64,000 nt of DNA, from NCBI RefSeq assembly GCF_949987515.2, contig NC_082694.2:9665958-9729957 (forward strand). The letters run 5' to 3'. Both the position numbers and the translations under genes were made by a program. This document shows positions 1 to 11,805 of this stretch, piece after piece (position 1 is the stretch's first letter; every line of letters starts with the position of its first letter). The notes under the pieces were generated by a model, which saw nothing but the letters and a program-made list of their open reading frames with translations, searched no databases and was not told where the DNA came from. This DNA comes from Delphinus delphis (Eukaryota; Chordata; Mammalia; Artiodactyla; Delphinidae).

Positions 1-1079
1 TTCTGAAGAGGCCCTGTAATTGGGCTCCAGCCCATCCCAGCCATTGTCCACAGTCTTGCTAGCACAGGGATCCTGCAGGAGAAATACCTGTCTATACCCC
101 CAGAGATCCAGAAAGGGCCCCATACTTGCCTCTAAACCCCTCACAGCCTCCATCTGCCAGCAGTCCTTAGGGTCCAGGGCCCCAGTGGGAGACTCTCCAG
201 TCTGAACCCCCAGAAGGACCCTGTACTGGGCTCCAACCTCAACACAGCTTCAGTCCACCAGCAGACCTGCCAGCAAGGGACCCAGTAGTACACACTACTG
301 TCTGTGCTCCAAGAGACTCTGAAAAGGACATATACTCAGTTCCAGGTCCTCCCAGCCTCAGTCCACACCACTGAGCCCAACCTGCCCAGGGACCTGGTGG
401 GAGACATACACATCTGTGCCTCCAGGGCCAGGTCTGCAGACCTCAAACATGGCTATAGAATCTCAAACAACCCTGGGGCCCCATTCCAGCCCCTCTCAGC
501 CATGGTCCAGGGCCAGTCCTGCCCACCTAGGGGCCCATCCAGTGACCAGGCATCAGTCCTCCCAGGGATCTAGTGGGAGCCATGCCCCCTGCACACCTAG
601 TAATAGACCTGCTGTCTAAGGACCCAACTGTGGAACCCGAAGAGGATCCTTATCCCAGAACACCCTACTGAACAAGGTACTGGAGGCAGTCCCGTTCACC
701 CAGAGACGAGACAGGATCCATACCTGTCCCAGCCCCTGATAACAAGCCTGCCAACTTAAGATCCCACTACAGACCCAGCAACAGCCATATAACTGGGTCT
801 AACCCAGCACAACTGAGATTTCAGAGGTAGTCCATCAGCCCAGGGAACAGACAGGAGAAGGTTTTTACCTATGGAAACCAGTCCGAAAAGACTGGAAGAA
901 GTGTATGCTTCTTCAAATGTACAGATACCAATGCAAGGCTACATGAATCATTAAGAATCAGGCAAAGATGACACCATCAAAGGAATTAATAAAGATCCAG
1001 TAACTGACCCCAAAGAAATGGAGACCTACAGATTACTTGAAAAAGAATTCAAAATAATCATCTTAAGGAAACTCAGTGA

Positions 1080-1286
1080 GGGCTTCCCTGGTGGCACAGT
1101 GGTTTAGAGTCCGCCTGCCGATGCAGGGGACGCGGGTTCGTGCCCCAGTCTGGGAAGATCCCACATGCTGTGGAGTGGCTAGGCCCGTGAGCCATGGCTG
1201 CTGAGCCTGCGCGTCCAGAGCCTGTGCTCTGCAACGGGAGAGGCCACAACAGTGAGAGGCCCGCATACCGCACACACACAAAAAAA
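1080..1286 (+). mobile_element. CHR-type SINE, short form
   Basis: tRNA-derived SINE with A box (TGGCACAGTGG) and B box (GGTTCGTGCCC) and a short A/C-rich tail. It is flanked by the 12-bp target duplication GAAACTCAGTGA at 1068-1079 and 1287-1298. It sits in the ORF1 part of the old L1. Confidence 0.92.
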
Positions 1287-3804
1287 GAAACTCAGTGAAA
1301 TGCAAGAACACAGATAACTAAACAAAATCAGGAAAACAATGCATGAACAAAATGAGTTTAATAAAGAAACAGAAACCATAAAAAACAACCAAAACAGAAA
1401 TCCTGAACCTGAAGAATACAATGTCAGAACTGAAAAATTCTTTAGAGAGCCTCAACAATAGACTTGATCATGAAGCAGAATCAGAAAACTTGAAGACAGA
1501 TGATTTGAAATTAGCCGATTATAAGAACAAAAAGGAAAAAGAATGAAAAAGAGTGAAGAAAACCTATATGTAGTATGGGACACCTTCAAGCAAATGAATA
1601 GTCACAACATAGGAGTCCCAGAAGGAAAAGACAGAAAGGGGCAGAAAGATTATTTAAAGAAATAATAGCTGAAAATTTCCCAAATCTAGAAAGAGATATG
1701 GACATCTAAGTAGAAGAATCTCAAAGGATCCCAAGGACCCCAAGCAAGACCAACCCAAAGAAGATCACTCTGAGACACACTATCATCAAAATGTAAAAAG
1801 TCAAAGATGAAGAGAAAATTTTGAAAGCAGCAAGAGAAAAATGACTTATCATGAACAAGGGAACCCCCGTAAGACTATAAGCAGATTTCTCTGCAGAAAG
1901 TCTGCAGGCCATGAGGGAATGAGCTGATATGAAATATTCACAGTGCTAAAAGCAAAAAACTGCCAACCAAGAAAACTATACCCAGCAAAACTGTCCTTCA
2001 GAAATGAAGGAGAGATAAAGAATTTCACAGACAAACAAAAGCTAAGGAAGTTCATCATCACTACATCTACCTTACAGAAATGCTAAAGGGAGTTGAAATG
2101 AAAGGATGCTAAGTAACAACTGAAAAATACATAAAAGTATAAAACTCACTGGTAAAGGTAATTATATAGTTCAATTCAGAATACCCAAATGCTGTAATCA
2201 TGGTGTGTAAATCACTTTTATCTCTAGCACAGAAGTTAAACAATAATATTAGAAACAACTATAATAAGCTACAATAATAAATAAGCTACAACATGTATAA
2301 GCTGTAATTATATACAGTATATAAGCTACCATAATTTGTTAATGGATGCACAAGATAAAAAGATCAATAGCATAAAATGTGGGGAGGAGAGAGTAAAAGA
2401 GTAGTGGTTTTGTATGCAATTGAAAGTAAGTTGTTATCAGCTTAAAATAGACGTTATATCTTACAAGATGTTTTATGTAAGCCTTGTGGTGGCCACACAT
2501 ATACAAAAAAATACAACAAAGACCTTTAGTAGTTACACAAAAAGTAAAGGAATTAAAGCATACCATTACAAAAAATAAATCACAAAGGAAGACAGTAAGA
2601 GAGGAAGAAAGGAACAAAATAACTTAAAAAGTCATAAAATAACATAATGGTAATAGTAAGTCTTTATCTATCAATAATTACATTAAATGTAAATGGACTA
2701 AATTCTCCAATCAAAAGACACAAAGTGGCTGAATGGATAAAAGAAACATCCAACAACATGCTGCCTATAGGAGACTCACTTTAGCTTTAAGGTCACACAT
2801 AGGTTGAAAGTGAAGGGATGAAAAAAGATGTTCCATGCAAATGGTAACCAAAGGAGAGCAGAAGTGGCTATACTTATATCAGATAAAATAGCCTTTCAAT
2901 CAAAACTGGTCACAAGAGACAAAGAAGGTCGCTATGTAAAAAGGGACCAAGTGATAAAGAGACCAAGTCATTAAGAGGATATAACAATTGTAGGTATATA
3001 TGCACCCAACATTGAAGCACCTAAATATTTAAAGCAAATATTAATAGAACTGAAGGGAGAAATAGATAACAATGTAATAATAGTAGGGAACTTCAATACC
3101 CCACATTCAACAATGGTTACATCACCCAGACAGAAAGTAAATAAGGAAACACTGTACTTGAACTATTCCTTAGACCAAATGGACCTGAGACACATACAGA
3201 ACATACCACCAACAGCACCAGAATACACATTTTTCTCAATTGCATCTGAAACATTCTCCAGGATAGATCATATATTAAGTCACAAAATAAGCTTTAGCAA
3301 ATGTAAGGAAACTGAAATCATACCAAGTATCTTTTCCAACCATAATAGTATGAAATTAGAAATTAATCAAAAGAGGAAAATGGAAAATTCACAAATGTGT
3401 GGAAATTAAACAACCTGAACACTCCTGAACAAATGAGTCAAAGAAGACATCAAAAAAGAAATCAAAAAATATCTTGAAACAAATAGAAATGGAAACACAG
3501 AACAAAATAATATCAAAATTTATGGAGTGCAGCAAAAGCCATTCTAAGAGGGAAGTGTATAGCAACAGCACCTACATTTAAAAGATAAAAAGAAAGATCA
3601 CAGATAAATGACCTAACTTTACACCTCAAGGAAATAAAGAACTAAATGAGTCCAAAGATGGCAGAAGTAACAAAGATCAGAGCAGAAATAAACGAAATAT
3701 AGACAGGGAAAACAATAGAAAAGATCAACAAAACTAAGACGGTATTCTGAAAAGATAAAATTGACAAACCTTTAGCTAGACTAAGAAAAAAGAGCAAAGA
3801 CTCA

Positions 3805-4646
3805 GTGATCATGGGTTGCCTGTGCCCTGGTCATCGATAGTACAGGGAGAGGAGTTACTGAAAGACATTTTTCCATGTCTGAAGGGCCCAGTTGTCCCTT
3901 CCAAACCCTGGATCTTTCACACACTATCTTTTTTCTCCTGCCATTCCCTTCAGAGCTCAGGCCTTTGCTGCCCCCCTCCGTGATATGGTGACCAGGCTGG
4001 CGCCCAGATTGCAGGGGTTCACTTTGTCTTTGAAGTTAAGGAGTCTCTTGGCAGAAACCAGTCAACACATCTATATTTGGATCTCACACTGGAACGAGTT
4101 CAGGTCGGTTCAGTGGGAGGTAGAAACCCTGTGACAGTGCCTTTGCTTAGTAGACTCCACAGATGCAACATGGTGCCCCCAAGAGGCATGCCTGGCTCCC
4201 AGATAACAGGTCAGCCTTAGATCTGGAGATTGTTGAGGAAGTCCCATGAGTCAGTGACCTTGGGGTGACGTGGGATCTGGGATTGCTGGTATTTCTCCCC
4301 AAGATTCCTATTGTTCATGGACACCAGTGGGGCAGAGAATGGACAGTGAGGTCTCCATGTGAAGAGCTCCCTACTGCCTGCTCAGAGCATCACAGGAGAA
4401 CTGTTCACTCAGCATGAGAGATCAGGGGCAAAGCACTGGGACTGGGGGCTTGGCATCCCCTTTAACTGGCTCTGAGTCCTGACAGCAGTGCCCTTGGAGG
4501 GCCAGGGAAGGCTGACCCTGGTCCCTCTGCTGTGCCTGGATGACTTCAATAACCAAGAGATTTTTTCTTGAGTTGGCAGCTGCTCCTCATCATCATTTTC
4601 TCTCCATCCATCCATTCAATAAACCATATGGACCCATCCACCCCCA
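3805..4646 (+). pseudogene. Retrocopy of an unidentified polyadenylated transcript
   Basis: A block of about 842 bp with no L1 or SINE similarity interrupts L1 ORF2. It is bounded by a perfect 19-bp direct repeat (3786-3804 and 4647-4665, core AGAGCAAAGACTCA). Its 3' end has AATAAA at about 4619 followed about 25 bases later by a short poly(A). These are the marks of an L1-mobilised mRNA. The longest open frame is only about 80 codons (3892-4134) and matches nothing I recognise; base composition suggests mostly 3' UTR. The parent gene is not identified. A 5'-truncated copy of a long 3' UTR is the simplest reading. Confidence 0.75.
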
Positions 4647-4833
4647 AAAAAAGAGCAAAGACTCAAATAAAATTAGAAATGAAATCTAAATATGACACAA
4701 TAGAAATACAAAGGATCATAAGAGACTATTATAAATAATCACATGCCAACAAATTGGATAACCTAAAAGAATGGATAAATTCCTAGAAATATAGAAACTA
4801 CCAACACTGAATCATGAAGAAAAAGAAAATCTG

Positions 4834-5342
4834 GGCCAGGTGCCTGGAGGCATGTCAGCTGGTCCTTCGGCGGGCTTTTCGGGGACAAGGATGGCTATAG
4901 CCAGTGATTTCTACCTATACTACTATGTAGGGCACAAGGGCAAGTTTGGACACGAGTTTCTGGAGTTGGAGTTTTGGCCAGATGGAAAACTTAAGATATG
5001 CCAACAACAGCAATTATAAAAATGATGTCATGATCAGAAGGGAGGCTTATGTACACAAGAGTGTAATGGAAGAACTGAAGAGAATTATTGATGACAGTAA
5101 ATTACAAAAGAAGATGATGCTTTGTGGCCTCTCTCTGACAGGGCTGGCCAGCAGGAGCTTGAAATTGTAATTGGAGATGAACACATTTCTTTTACCACAT
5201 CAAAAATAGGTTCCCTTATTGATGTTAATCAGTCAAAGGATCCTGATGGCCTTCGAGTATTTTACTGTTTGGTACAGGACGTGAAATGTTTAGTTTTTAG
5301 TCCTACTGGATTACATTTCAAGATTAAACCAATCTAAATTGT

Positions 5343-5364
<22 letters not shown>
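4834..5364 (+). pseudogene. MAGOHB: MAGOHB processed pseudogene
   Basis: Intronless copy of a mago-nashi homolog, the exon junction complex core subunit that pairs with RBM8A/Y14. The reading starts at ATG 4891 ([20 protein letters not shown]) and ends at the normal C-terminus (FKIKPI) with TAA at 5335-5337. The MA-xASDFYL start fits MAGOHB better than MAGOH (MESDFYL). One inserted A near 4990 and one lost base near 5099 shift and then restore the frame, so the region between is read in another frame. There are also substitutions such as Arg to Trp in the EFRPDGKL segment. A poly(A) run at 5343-5359 and a 13-bp target duplication (AAAAGAAAATCTG at 4821-4833 and 5365-5377) prove retroposition into the old L1. 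It is non-functional as the parent protein. Confidence 0.93.
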
Positions 5365-5373
<9 letters not shown>

Positions 5374-6404
5374 TCTGAACAGATTAAGAATTAATACCAA
5401 TCCTCCTCAAGCCCTTCCAAAAAACTGAAAAAGAGGGAGCACTTCCAAGCTCATTTTATGAGGCCAGAACTAGCCTTATACCAAAGCCAAAAAATGACAC
5501 TACAAGAAAAGTTTACTATAGACTAATATCACTAATGAATATGTATGCAAAAATTCTCAACAAAATACTAGCAAACCAAATTCAACATCACATTAAAAGG
5601 TTCATACACTGTGATCAAGTAGGATTTATCCCTGGGATGCAAAGACTGTTCAACATACACAAATTAATAAATGTGATACACCAAATCATGATTCTCTCAA
5701 TAGATGTAGAAAAAGCATTTCACAAAATTCAACATTCTTTCATGATAAATGAACATGAAGTGAACTCTCAAGAAATTGGGTACAGAAGGAATATACCTCA
5801 ACATAATAAAAACCATATATGACAAACTCACAGCTAACATACTCAGTGGTGAAAGGTTGAAAGCTTTCCCACTAAGATCAGGAACAAGAAAAGAGTTTCC
5901 ACTCTCACTACTCCCATTCAGCATAGTACTGGAAGTCCCAGCAAGAGCAATCAGGCAAGAAAAATAAATAAATACATCCAAATCAGACAGGCAGAAGTAA
6001 AATAGTCTCTGTTTGCAGATGATATGATCTTAAAAACTCCACCAAAAAACCTATTAGAACTAATAAACAAATTCAGTAAAGTTGCAGGATACAAAATCAA
6101 CAGGCAAAAATCAGTTGTGTTTCTACATACTAACAGCAAATTATCTGAAAAAGATATAAAGAAAACAATCCCACTTATAATAGCATCAAAAATAATAAAA
6201 TACTTAGAAATAAATTTAACCAAGATGTTGAAAGATCTGTACACTGACAAATTATAAGACATTGATAAAAATAAATTGATGAAGACACAAATAAATGGAA
6301 AAATATCTCTTGTATGTGAATTAGAATAATTAACATTGTTAAAATGTCTATATTACCAAAAGCCATCTATAGATTCAAGGCAATTCCTATTAAAATTCCA
6401 AAGG

Positions 6405-6759
6405 GGGCTTCCCTGGTGGCACAGTGGTTAAGAATCTGCCTGCCGATGCAGGGGACAGGGGTTCAAGCCCTGGTCCGGGAAAATCCCACAGTCCGTGGAG
6501 CAACTAAGCCTGTGCACCACAACTACTGAACCTGCGCTCTAGAGCCCACAAGCCACAACTACTGAGCCCGCATGTCACAGCTACTGAAGCCCACGCACCT
6601 AGAGCCTGCGCTCCCAACAAGAGAAGCCACCGCAATGAGAAGTCCATGCACTGCAATGAAGAGTAGCCCCCGCTTGCTGCAACTAGAGAAAGCCCGTGAG
6701 TAGCAACGAAGACCCAATGCAGCCAAAAATAAATAAATTAATGAATTAATTAATTTTTA
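6405..6759 (+). mobile_element. CHR-type SINE, long form
   Basis: Full long-form SINE with A and B boxes, internal CACAACTACTGA repeats and a tail of AATAAATAAATTAA type. Target duplication AAAATTCCAAAGG lies at 6392-6404 and 6760-6772. It splits the C-terminal part of L1 ORF2. Confidence 0.93.
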
Positions 6760-8466
6760 AAAATTCCAAAGGCATTTTTCACAGAAATATAAAAAACAAT
6801 CCTAAAATTCATATGGAACCACATAAGACCCTGAATACCCAAAGCAATACTGGGAAATAAGAACAAAGCTGGAGGCATCATGATTCCTGATTTCAAGCTC
6901 TATTACAACACAATAGTAATCAAAACAATATGGTACTGGCATAAAAGTGACACACAGACCAATGGAACTGAATAAAGAACCCAGAAATAAACCCATGCAT
7001 ATACAGTCAACTAATACCTGACAAGGGAGCCAAGAATCCTCAACAGAAAAATTATAGTCTCTTTAATAAATGGTGTTGGAAAAACTGAATATGCACATGC
7101 GGAAGAATGTAATTGGACCCCTATATTATACCACTCACCAAATTAACTTGAAACAGATTAAAGACTTAAACATAAGACTTGAAACTGTAAAATACTAGAG
7201 GAACACATAGGCGAAAAGCTCCTTGATACTGGTTTTGGCAACAATTATTTTGGATATGACACCAATAGAGCAAGCGACAAAAGCAAAAATAAACAAGTGG
7301 GGCTATATCAAACTAAAAATCTTCTGCACAGCAAAAGAAACTATCAGCAAAACAAAAGTCAACTTACAGAATGGAAGTAAATATTTACAAACCATCTATC
7401 TTAGAGGAAGTTAATATGCAAAATATATAAGGAACTCATACAACTTAATAGCAAAATACAAACAATCCAATTAAAATGGACAAAGGATTTGAATAGATAT
7501 TTTTCCAGAAAAGATATACAAATGGCCAACAGATACATGGGAAGGTACTCAACATCACTAATTACCAGGGAAATGCAAAAGATATCCCCACACACCTGTT
7601 AGAATGGCTATTATCAAAAAGACAAGAGACAACAGTGTTGGTGTGGAGGTAGAGAAAAGGGAACCTTTGTGCCCTGTTGGTGCGAAATGTGAATTGGTGA
7701 AGCCACTATGGAAAACAGGATGGAGGTTCCTCAAAAAAATTGAAAATAGAACTACCATATGATCCAGCAATCCCACTTCTGGGTACATACCCAAAGGAAA
7801 TGAAATTACTATTTTGAAGAGATATCTATACTCCCATGTTCATTCCAGCATTATTTACAATATTCAAGACATGGAAGTAACCGAAGCATCCACTGACAGA
7901 TGAATGGATAAAGAAAATGTGATTTTATATATTTTTTATGGGTACAAAAATTTGAAATATATCAATGCAATATTACTCATCCATGAGAAAGAAGGAAATC
8001 CTGTCATTTGCAACAACATGGATGGACCTCGAGGGCATTATGCTAAGTGAAATAAGTCAGATAGAGAAAGACAAATACTGTATGATCTCAGTTATATGTG
8101 GAAACAAAAAAAGCCAAACTCATAGAAAGAGAGAGTAGAATGGTGGTTGCCAGGGGCTGGGGCTGAGAGAAATGGGGAGAAATTGGTCAAAGGGTCCAAA
8201 CTTTCAGTTATTAGATGAATAAGTCCTGGGGATCTAATGTACAGTGTGGTGACTACATTTAACAATACAGTATTATACACTTGAAGGTTTCTAATTGAAT
8301 GTTCTCACCACACGCAAAAAAGCGTAATTATGTGAGGTGATGGATGCATTAACTAAGCTTTTTGTGATAATCATTTCACAATATATATGTGTATTACATT
8401 GTACACCTTAAATTTTCTCAATACTATACGTCAATTTTATCTCAATAAAGCTGGTGGAATAAAAGA

Positions 8467-8888
8467 AACCTCTGAGCAACCAGGCAAAAAGATAAAGTCA
8501 CTTACAAAGGAAAAAAATCAAGTTGGCCTTGGATTTCTTCTCGGCAGCACACACTATGAGAAGACACTGCAGCACCACCCATAACACACACAAGACAAAC
8601 AAAAAGTGAGCCAAGGGCGTTCTATCCAGCCAAGCTGTCCTTTAAGTATAAAAACGGAGAAAAGAACATTTGGAAACCCTGGGAATATTGTTCCTCTGAT
8701 TCCCTCCTTGAGGAACCTATTAGAAGATAAATTTTAGCCAACCAAGAGGTGGCTGGGGAAACCAAAGGAGATGGACTACAAGTGAGAACAGAACGTACTT
8801 AATAGCAGAAATATTAAAACTAAAACAAACATGGGAATTGGGACGACAGAAGAAAAGTAAAGGTGATTAAAAAAACTTAGTCTTTAAG
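8467..8888 (+). other. Intron; possible ancient L1 ORF1 remnant
   Basis: No confident gene. Around 8610-8720 the translation includes PSCPLSIK/YPAKLSFKYK-like text in alternating frames. That weakly recalls the C-terminal part of L1 ORF1, so this may be an ancient L1 remnant. There are no splice sites or conserved frames that would suggest a VWA3B exon. Confidence 0.3.
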
Positions 8889-9052
8889 GGCTTCCCTGGT
8901 GGCGCAGTGGTTGAGAGTCCGCCTGCCGATGTAGGGGACATGGGTTCGTGCCCTGGTCCAGGAAGATCCCACATGCCGCGGAGCGGCTGCGCCCGTGAGC
9001 CATGGCCACTGAGCCTGCGCGTCTGGAGCCTGTTGCTCTGCAACGGGAGAAG
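8889..9052 (+). mobile_element. CHR-type SINE lacking its 3' tail
   Basis: Short-form SINE from GGCTTCCC to CAACGGGAGA. It stops where other copies continue with about 30 more bases and poly(A). The 15-bp target duplication AACTTAGTCTTTAAG is nevertheless perfect (8874-8888 and 9053-9067). Confidence 0.88.
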
Positions 9053-9180
9053 AACTTAGTCTTTAAGTTGCTTACCTAGTAGTAATAACAGTAGGGTAAC
9101 CCACAGGATGATGATGGTCATGGCAGTAACAGCAGTTATAATTATTGACTGGCTAACCATGAGCCAGGTACTACATAAAA

Positions 9181-9181
9181 C

Positions 9182-9221
<40 letters not shown>

Positions 9222-9298
9222 CACACAGTGTTTCATACAGTGTATACACACATATACACATATATACACACACGCATATATATATATATATATATATT
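9181..9298. repeat. (TG)n / (CA)n / (TA)n microsatellite
   Basis: A perfect (TG)n at 9184-9218 is followed by ACACACAGTG, so CACTGTGTGT and ACACACAGTG form an inverted repeat around the run. A (CA)/(TA)-rich stretch follows to about 9298. Confidence 0.95.
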
Positions 9299-9299
9299 C

Positions 9300-9650
9300 C
9301 TAACAACCCATAAGGTAAACATCATCATCCCCATTCATAACTAAGAAAGCTAAAGCTCAGATTAGTTAAGTACCTCGACCACCATCACACAGCTAAGTGA
9401 CAAATCCAAACCCAGGCCTGACTCCAAAGCCCAGGCTCTTGATTTTACCGCATTTGCGTTCATTGAACATAGGACAGAGCCTTATTCCTCTCTGCCTCAT
9501 CATTTAACACAACTAATATAATATAATATAGCATAATATAATATAATAATAACAATCTATTTTTCCCATTTTATAGATGAGGAAAGGAAGCAGAAAGGTT
9601 AAATGACTTTCCCAAAGTTACACAGCTACGTAATCGACGGGGCAGCTAGC
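9300..9650 (+). repeat. Two MIR-like SINE fragments
   Basis: Two stretches (about 9300-9475 and 9550-9650) carry the MIR core pattern: TTATAGATGAGGAAA, then GGTTAAATGACTT, then a CACAGCT block. An AATAT-rich simple repeat lies between them at about 9510-9550. Confidence 0.65.
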
Positions 9651-9652
9651 AT

Positions 9653-9975
9653 GGCTCTAGAGCAGCGCTATCCAATACTAATTCAATGGTAGGTGAACCA
9701 CAAGTATAATTTCCAATTTTCTAGTAGCCAAATCTTAGAAAAAACTTAATTTTATTAATATATTTGACGTAACCCATATGTTCCTATTATCATTGTGACA
9801 TATAATCTATATTAAAAACTCTTCATGTCATAATTCACATGTTTTCCTCACTCAGTCTTTGAAATCCAGGGTGTATTTTATACTTACAGCACATCTCAAA
9901 TCGGACTCACATTTCCGTGCTCAGTAGCCACAGGTGGTCAGCGGCTCCCATATTTAACAGAGCAGCTCCAAAGCT
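9653..9975. repeat. DNA-transposon-like interspersed repeat
   Basis: Diverged copy of a common mammalian medium-reiterated element. It opens with CTCTAGAGCAGCGCTATCCAATA and closes with a partly complementary segment (CATATTTAACAGAGCAGCTC), with an AT-rich middle. Family not assigned; hAT-type is the best guess. Confidence 0.45.
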
Positions 9976-11299
9976 ACATGTGGCACCAACTTAACAACGC
10001 ACGAACCCTCCATTTCCCATTCTCCAGCACTGATTCCTGAAGTGTCATTTTATAAAATCAAAAAACAAAGTAACTAGTTATATTATCTACCTCCACAGAA
10101 AACCCATCCTGGGGTTAGGGTTTCACTCTTACAAAAAGGTCGTATTTATGCGTGTCGTTGGATCATATTTTTGATGGTAATCTGTTCTCCCTCTACTTTC
10201 TCTTCCCTACCCACTCCCTCCACATTCAAGCAGCCATTCTCTCCTTGCTCCAAAGAAGGCAGAGCAGAAAGATGAAATAGGCTGCAAGACATTCTGGCTT
10301 TTTCCTTTTAAGCCTAACCCCTGAGGAGAGGCGCTGGGGTTTACAGAGCAGGCAGCTTTAAGAAGCAGGAGGTAGAGAGGAGTCATCCCAGATTAGAAGG
10401 ACATTCCCCTTGGCTTGGGGGAGAGGAGGAGAGCATCCCAGGAGAGGGTGGGAACTGGCTCCGCGTCTTTGCAGCACCTTGGGAGCAAGGCGCAGGGTGA
10501 ACGGGGGTGGGGCAGAGTCTGCAAATGACTCCCACATCCGAAGCCAGCACAGGAGCAGCAGAGAACTGCTCAACCTGGAGTGGCCGTGAGACGGGGACAA
10601 TGGGTATTTATAGGGCGGTTTGCAGGAAGAGATGTCTAATTACTAGAGACCCCTCCCAATGCCTTAGCACTGCCTAGGATCTCCAAGCTGTGGGAAAAGC
10701 TCAGGAGGAGTCCCTGGGAATGACTGGGGTTAATGTCCCCCCAATCCACTGGGATAGAAGGGCACTGGAATCAAAAATTAAACTGAATTCTAGAAATCAA
10801 AGAAAGTGTCTGGCTGAACTTGTTTTTGTGACCAGACACTCATATCTGCCACTTAGGGGGCCTCACTTGAGCCCGTCAGGGGCAGTGGGCAGTGTCCCCC
10901 CACAAACCATTACACTGGAGCCAGTTCATCTCCAGTGGACGGCTGTAACCCAGGAGGAACTGGAGTGCTGAGGGGTGTGGCCTCTCAGAAGTCACTGCTG
11001 ACTTGGGGAACACCAGTGGCCTGGGATGAAACCGAGTTTCAAAGAATATCACGGAATACGTTTAAGTCCTGATCAGACACAAAGCAATCAGCAAAAAGGC
11101 CACTTGTTGGAGTTTGCTTAAATGATGAGTTTCCCTGACTCCCTGAGAAGACCCAGAAATAGAGGGGTGTAGAAGATGATTTTCAGGCCACTATTTCAGA
11201 CTCTGAGGAAAGAAGGACTATTTCAGCAGCAGCAGTAGCCATAGCTCTACTAGACAGGACAGATGAAGACCATCACTGCAGCCAAGCCCTGGCTGACAC
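9976..11299 (-). other. VWA3B intron, unique sequence
   Basis: No exon, RNA gene or recognisable repeat seen. A short GC-richer patch lies at 10320-10560; its ORFs lack splice context and family resemblance. Confidence 0.5.
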
Positions 11300-11805
11300 T
11301 GTAACAGGAAGAACAAATCTGACTCCATGTTAGATCTGTTCCTTTTACTGTAACCCTTTGTGCTTTGTTGCCTGTGCTTAATCATGCTGGCTCTGCATCT
11401 TTTGTAAGAGAATGTTGCCTGTAGCCTGAAGTATACAGGATAGCCTACTCTCAGGGCTCTGACCTTTAAGAGTCCATTCATACAGAGATAAAAGGTTGCA
11501 GGACAGAGAATAACATTTGCCTTGTTGGAGGTTTACAGGAACATCGTGACCTGACCTATGTGGACAGCTGCAAGGGCAAAGGAATCCAACACCAAGAAGT
11601 CTGCAACAACTAACCACACCCCTCCCTCACCTGGCCTTTAAAAGTGCTTTGCTGAAACCCTTCAAGGAGTGCGGGGTTTTTGGGGCACAAGCCACCCATC
11701 TCCTTGTGTGTCCCTGCAGTAAACCTTTCTCTGCTCCAAACTCGGACATTTCAGTACTGTTTGGCCTCACTACGGATCAGGCACATGAACTTGCATTCAG
11801 TAACA
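11300..11805 (+). mobile_element. Probable solo LTR of an endogenous retrovirus
   Basis: A segment of about 506 bp begins TGTAACAGGAAG and ends CAGTAACA, that is TG...CA. It has a TTTAAAAG TATA-like box near 11637 and an AGTAAA poly(A)-signal-like hexamer near 11718, followed by the TTTCTCTGCTCC type of R/U5 text common in class I LTRs. No internal viral genes flank it. I could not find matching target duplications, so the limits are approximate. Confidence 0.5.

Larger units (their letters stand above)
1..8466 (+). mobile_element. Old L1 retrotransposon, nearly full length, heavily interrupted
   Basis: A degraded LINE-1 runs from the window edge to about 8466. Positions 1-880 are a proline-rich, GC-richer stretch like the 5' UTR of older L1 families. 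About 880-2100 is ORF1-like. From about 2660 ORF2 follows, with the endonuclease region first (coding for phrases such as GTFSTIDHILGH-like text near 3235-3290), then reverse transcriptase with an intact FADD catalytic motif near 6010-6030. The 3' UTR ends at an AATAAA-containing tail near 8440-8466. Many stops and frameshifts make it inactive. Four later insertions split it: a SINE, an unidentified retrocopy, a MAGOHB retrocopy and a long SINE, each with its own target duplication. It lies antisense to VWA3B, downstream of the last exon found. Confidence 0.85.

Noticed and set aside
1090..1160. tRNA-like A and B boxes that could be called tRNA genes
   Set aside because: They belong to SINEs; the copies lack a proper acceptor stem and are repeated many times with poly(A) tails.
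4946..5337. Functional mago-nashi gene
   Set aside because: Frame broken twice, no introns, poly(A) and target duplications present.
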